Source: Pseudisothecium myosuroides
Taxonomy: Eukaryota > Streptophyta > Bryopsida > Hypnales > Lembophyllaceae
Direction of reading: 5' to 3'
Assembly (NCBI GenBank): GCA_951799445.1
Contig: OX637292.1
Location: 17,053,296-17,117,295 of the forward strand
Length of the DNA stretch: 64,000 nucleotides
Below the pieces are notes generated by a model. That model did not search any database and was not told where the DNA came from. It saw only the letters and a list, made by a program, of their open reading frames with translations. How positions within the stretch are numbered: position 1 is the stretch's first letter; every line of letters begins with the position of its first letter. Of this stretch, positions 60,101 through 64,000 are shown piece by piece. The position numbers and the translations under genes are program-made.

Positions 60101-60400
60101 TTCTTTCAATAATGAGTTATATTGTATCATATCACAATTGTGGTTATGTGGTTAGACCATTATTGAGGAAGAAATGATTGAGAAAAATCTCTTAATGTTT
60201 CCACCAGCATTTGCTGTACTTGCACAACAGTACAAAAACATGAAATTTGAGAATCACTCAGATCTCATATCTCTGTTAGTTCTTGTTGAAAAGCAAAGTG
60301 AACTCCTCTTGTGAAATGCAAAGTCCCGTCTTGTTAAAAGTACGATTCTTGAGTCTCATATTGCTAAGCTTTCTAATGTTAAATACTTAGATAGCCATAG
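60101..60400 (+). pseudogene. Copia gag, middle part
   Basis: Reads FNNELYCIISQLWLCG, a stop, then EEMIEKNLLMFPPAF and AVLAQQYKNMKFENHSDLIS, the LxE+...FPPA/YSELIS section of copia gag. Interrupted on the right by an E element. Confidence 0.7.
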
Positions 60401-61157
60401 CTGGGTGATTGCAAAAAACACTTGTCCTATTTCTTATCCCCTTGCCCTCGGAAATTGGCTTTTTGCTCATAATTTTTGCATTGTTTGTCCATTTGGCATG
60501 AAATTTGGAATGAAGGTAGATGCTATAGTTGCAAACATTGAATAATTTTCTTATATTTTTTAAATTATTTTACTATTTTTAACTTGCCCCCGATTGGATG
60601 TCTACCTTGGCCATTTTGGGGATTTTTAGTCCTATTTTTTATCCAAAAATGTGAATTTGAAGCCACAAATTGGACATGTTGGAGGTCTACTAACATTACA
60701 AGGGCTGACGATGAGTTTTTATGAAAATAGCAACATGTCGGTTGCACACATGGGGTCAAAGTGACCTTCCTTTACGCGAAAGCTACGAAGAGGGAAAAAA
60801 TTTCCTTCATAAATTTTTTGGTGCAATGCGAGTGTGATCTTCTTTAGCAAAATGGCTTTTTATAGAATTTTTTTGAATTTTTTTTGAATTACTAAAAATG
60901 AAAATGTCCACAGACCCCTTTTATGCTATTTTCTACTCCCAGTGGCTTCTACAGTACTTTGTAGTAGTCTATTGTACTGCATAGTACAACATAGTACTAC
61001 ATCAATGGTTCAGATCTACAGGCGCCTCGAATCAACAGTTCAGATTTGCCGAGGCACTTCTAAAATGAAATATTGGTAGTAGTGCATAGTACCACCAGTC
61101 CTATGGCGAAAAAACGCAGTTTTGACGAAAAAATGTGAAGTGTTTCTTGCAACTCCC
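60401..61157. mobile_element. E-family element, copy 5, nested in copia gag
   Basis: 757 bp, CTGGGTGATTGCAA to TTCTTGCAACTCCC, flanked by TAG (60398-60400, 61158-61160). Removing it and one TAG restores the gag frame across SHS and CDNQHAPRK. It is the inverted close relative of 38132-38879. Confidence 0.75.
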
Positions 61158-61410
61158 TAGTTGTGATAACCAACATGCACCAAGGAAGAATAACACTTCC
61201 TTTACTAACAACTATGGTAAAAGTCCGTTAGAAACGTGTTTTTGCCACAAATGTGGCAAAGTGGGCCATCTAGCAAATGTTTGTCGGACATCAAAATATT
61301 TTGTAAAGATGTTTTAGGAAAACAAGAACTTGCGAGCTCAAACTCGAGAAGCCTACACCATAGATGCGTCAATGGAATTATTTGCAGTTGAAGATTTGGA
61401 GACATAGTTG
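61158..61410 (+). pseudogene. Copia gag zinc knuckle
   Basis: CHKCGKVGHLANVC is a C-x2-C-x4-H-x4-C knuckle, followed by the copia phrase CRTSKYFVKMF. A stop follows, then TREAYTIDASMELFAVEDL, still gag-like. Confidence 0.75.
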
Positions 61411-62080
61411 ATGAGAATACTTACACCGGTGAATCTTGTGATGCGCTCCTTGACTTTGCAATTACAAATACAATCCTGCGAGATGAACAATTTTCTTTTT
61501 ACAGCAACTATACATACAATCCCGTGGGATAAGCAATTTTTTTGCTGCAATGATATATACAATTTTGTGGGATAAACAATTATTTGCTACAACTATATAT
61601 ATAATCTTGCAAGATAAGCAATTTTTATTATTTTATTTATTTTTATTGCAATTATATATGCAATCTTGTGGGATAAATTTTTTTTTGATGAAAATAATCT
61701 TTGGCTTGACTGGATCAAATATGTTTTGTTTCTAGGAGGGACCAATATTGCCTGAGAGTACCATCGTTACATGTATACATGCTATATTTTTTCCCTCTGC
61801 CCTCCCGGAGCCTGATCAACTATTGGGATGTGTGCACCAATGTTTTTCACCTCTCAGCCAAAATTCTAGATAGGCGAGAGGCTCTGGTTTTTGTACAAAA
61901 ATAATAATAAAGTTGTGGAAAGAACTTTTGTTGCGGTAAGTGGTTTGCATCAAATTTCAACCCGACCACCTATTATGTAAATTCAATGACATTATGCTAA
62001 ACATGTGTGCAAGGCAAATTAATTTTCAAACCATCATTATGGAAGTTTCCTATACGATGCATTGCTTTGATTGATTAAAA
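61411..62080. other. Decayed copia interior
   Basis: No recognisable protease or integrase; includes a degenerate AT-rich repeat of TACAATCTTGTGGGATAAGC type at 61490-61680. Confidence 0.45.
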
Positions 62081-62280
62081 TGGAAAGCTGCTATTAAAAA
62101 AGAGTATGCTTCTTTACGTAAGAGACAAGTCTTTGGACCTACTACAAATAATCTCTCTTCTCGACCTCTTGGATATAAGCTAGTATTTGTGCGCAAACAC
62201 GATGAAAAAGGTATGGCAGCTATACAACTACTTATTTGTGAGTTTGAAATGAAATTTTCTTGGAAAAACTACCTTTTGTA
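62081..62280 (+). pseudogene. Copia reverse transcriptase fragment
   Basis: WKAAIKKEYASLRKRQVFGP followed by RPLGYKLVFVRKHDEKG matches the start of the copia RT domain (W..AI..E...L). The frame ends soon after, and most of the catalytic core (including YVDD) is deleted. Confidence 0.75.
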
Positions 62281-62343
62281 GTTGCTTACAGATTCTTCAC
62301 CTGAAAGATGCCTTATATCAACCGAATCTTACAAAGATTCAAT

Positions 62344-62735
62344 ATGATAGATGCCTATCTACTATCTACACCTATGGTTGGTCATAGCAACAAATATGAT
62401 GATCTTTATTACCCTTGCAAGGAAGAGGAGGAACCATTGGATGAATAATATTTATACCTCACTATGGTCAGAGCATTTTTATATTTGGCTACATCTATAA
62501 GGCTTGACTTTGCATTTGCAATTAGTGTCCTTGCAAGGCATAGTGCTTGTCCTACACTACGACATTGGAATGACATTAAATACTTTCTTCATTATTTGAA
62601 AGAAATTGAAGATTTGGGATTACATTATACTTGATCAATAGATTCCACATTTTTTGGATATGCTAATGTTGGATATAGATCTGACCTTGCAACATCCAAA
62701 TTTCAAACTAGCTACGTTTTCTTACGACATGAACT
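62344..62735 (+). pseudogene. Copia RT end and RNase H fragment
   Basis: MIDAYLLSTPMVGHSNKYDD, then RAFLYLATSIRLDFAFAISV, ARHSACPTLRHWNDIKYFLH and GYANVGYRSDLATSKFQTSY follow the usual copia order. Internal TAA (near 62446) and TGA (near 62632) disable it. Confidence 0.8.
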
Positions 62736-63153
62736 GCAGTATCTTAGAAATCAAGCAAGCCCTTGAAATCAAGAAAGTTATATCAGTAGATATCAACGGA
62801 TATCTTTACCAAGGGTCTTCCATTATGTACTCATAGTTGACTTCTTCATGGCATTGGAATGTGGCAACTTAGTACGTTGGAAGAGGAAATTCAATAGATT
62901 TTTATTATGAAAATTGTGGGAACCTTTGCTATCTTTCCATGGATTTTTTCCCACTAGTTTTTTCCACAAGAATGGATTGATAAAGGCGTTGTACTCTTTT
63001 TCCTTCGTCTATGGTTTTATCCTTGACTACAATCAAGGTTTTCCCGGATAAGGTTTTAATGAGGCAACAACCATATATCTTGTTAGATTATCAAAATTAC
63101 TTTATATAACATGCATAAAATTTTATATAAACGTTATGTCAAGCAAAGAGGAG

Positions 63154-63401
63154 TGTTAAGAAACATCTTATCTTAGTTCGCTCTCCAGTTGTAATTTACT
63201 ATAGTTAACTGTAGTTATAAAGATATCCAATTGTAGATGAGAATCCCTTGAACCAATAGAAGAGAAGGACTACTCATCTTCTCTCCTTGGTATATATATT
63301 CTATACCTCCTTTGGAAATATACTTCTTTCTTCGTGCGTACTTTGGTTTTACAACCTTTTGTAGTTTGGTTTCATTTCCTATTCTCATTACGTTATCAAC
63401 A
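63154..63401 (+). repeat. Copia 3' LTR
   Basis: 248 bp, TGTTAAGAAAC to TATCAACA, directly after the purine tract. Confidence 0.85.
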
Positions 63402-64000
63402 ATATTCATAGGCAATCAATCTCTACGTATAGAAAATTTGACTCCCCCCATATTAGAAATTAGAAAAAAAACAACTTGACTCCCTATATTACTTATTATG
63501 GTGCCTTTCAATTGCCACTATGTATATATTAGCTTGAGGAGTTGAGAAAATAATTAAATTTTTTGAAGCCGAATGAACTTAGAAATTAATAAGTCACTTT
63601 GCCAAATTCAAGGAAAATTAAACATAGAGAAAGTCAAAATGTTGGAAAAGATACATGTATTGCTAGATCCCATGACATGTCTACTAAAAAATGCGGAACA
63701 ATCAAAATTCATTTCTCTAACTTTACAACAAAACATGGACATTATGAAAAATAATGAATTCATTGAAAGCCAAGACTATCACTTTGCTAAGCAATGAAGA
63801 AAAACAATCAACTTTCAAGATTATTTGAAGGATTGCCACAAGTTAATTAACCCCAAGTTGCAACAAAATAGTGAAATTAGGTTGCCCTTCATTGATTTCT
63901 TGATATTTGACACTATATAAATATCTACTATTATTGTACAAGAATGCACTACTTTTGAATGACTTATTGGTATAATTAGGACTCACAAACCTCCATGTAT
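63402..64000. repeat. Repeat K, copy 2, right part, and flank
   Basis: 63402-63560 matches 25810-25975. About 63600-63700 matches the reverse complement of 26040-26130. A 74-codon plus frame at 63573-63797 (GATCCCATGACATGTCTACT inside) is open but unrecognised. Confidence 0.5.

Larger units (their letters stand above)
58821..63401 (+). mobile_element. Ty1/copia retrotransposon, defective
   Basis: Two LTRs of equal length frame broken gag, reverse-transcriptase and RNase H sequences in Ty1/copia order. A purine-rich tract (AAAGAGGAG) precedes the 3' LTR. Integrase is not recognisable. Repeat K copy 1 (near 25800) is uninterrupted at the equivalent site. Two smaller elements (59828-60098 and 60401-61157) lie in gag. 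No canonical tRNA-Met primer-binding site follows the 5' LTR. Confidence 0.85.

Overview
The window looks like AT-rich nuclear DNA of a land plant. It holds an L-type lectin receptor-like kinase gene, a probable small plastid-targeted gene, and almost wall-to-wall plant transposable-element families. An intron in the receptor kinase and heavily nested old repeats would suit a gymnosperm-like genome, but that is inference and I cannot name the species.

Layout. (1) 1-1886, minus strand: a 628-codon open frame, start included, running off the left edge. It lies inside a TTAA-type terminus at 2413-2436. (2) 3.2-18.6 kb: one copy of a long dispersed repeat (R1), split by a non-coding LTR-retrotransposon-like complex (5.8-16.2 kb) and peppered with smaller elements. 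A second, continuous copy (R2) at 42.5-48.3 kb gives empty sites for several insertions. (3) 19.6-27.4 kb: low-copy sequence with a duplicated upstream segment of the receptor kinase, MATH-domain relics and unrecognised exon-like frames. (4) 27.5-30.7 kb: the receptor kinase, two exons, with a CACTA-type element in its intron. (5) 30.9-36.2 kb: small transposons, satellite-like arrays and a Tc1-like foldback. (6) 36.9-39.4 kb, minus strand: a probable plastid-targeted small gene. (7) 40-58.7 kb: further TTAA elements, R2, AT-rich DNA, a 175-bp tandem array and a gene-like low-copy stretch (56.0-57.4 kb). (8) 58.8-63.4 kb: a Ty1/copia element with two 248-bp LTRs and a dead interior, itself carrying two smaller elements in gag.

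Recurring element families are labelled as follows. M: TTAA/TTAT-flanked, termini CCCCTAAAGGACC. E: about 725-757 bp, termini GGGTGATTGCAAG. F: TA-flanked, termini AGGTA. L: about 272-282 bp, inserted at GC. D: satellite-like units with internal inverted symmetry. H: a two-copy repeat with an exon-like frame. K: a low-copy repeat at 25 kb and 58.7/63.4 kb. Because several insertions can be compared with an uninterrupted paralogue or with a coding frame that they break, target duplications can be read directly from this window.
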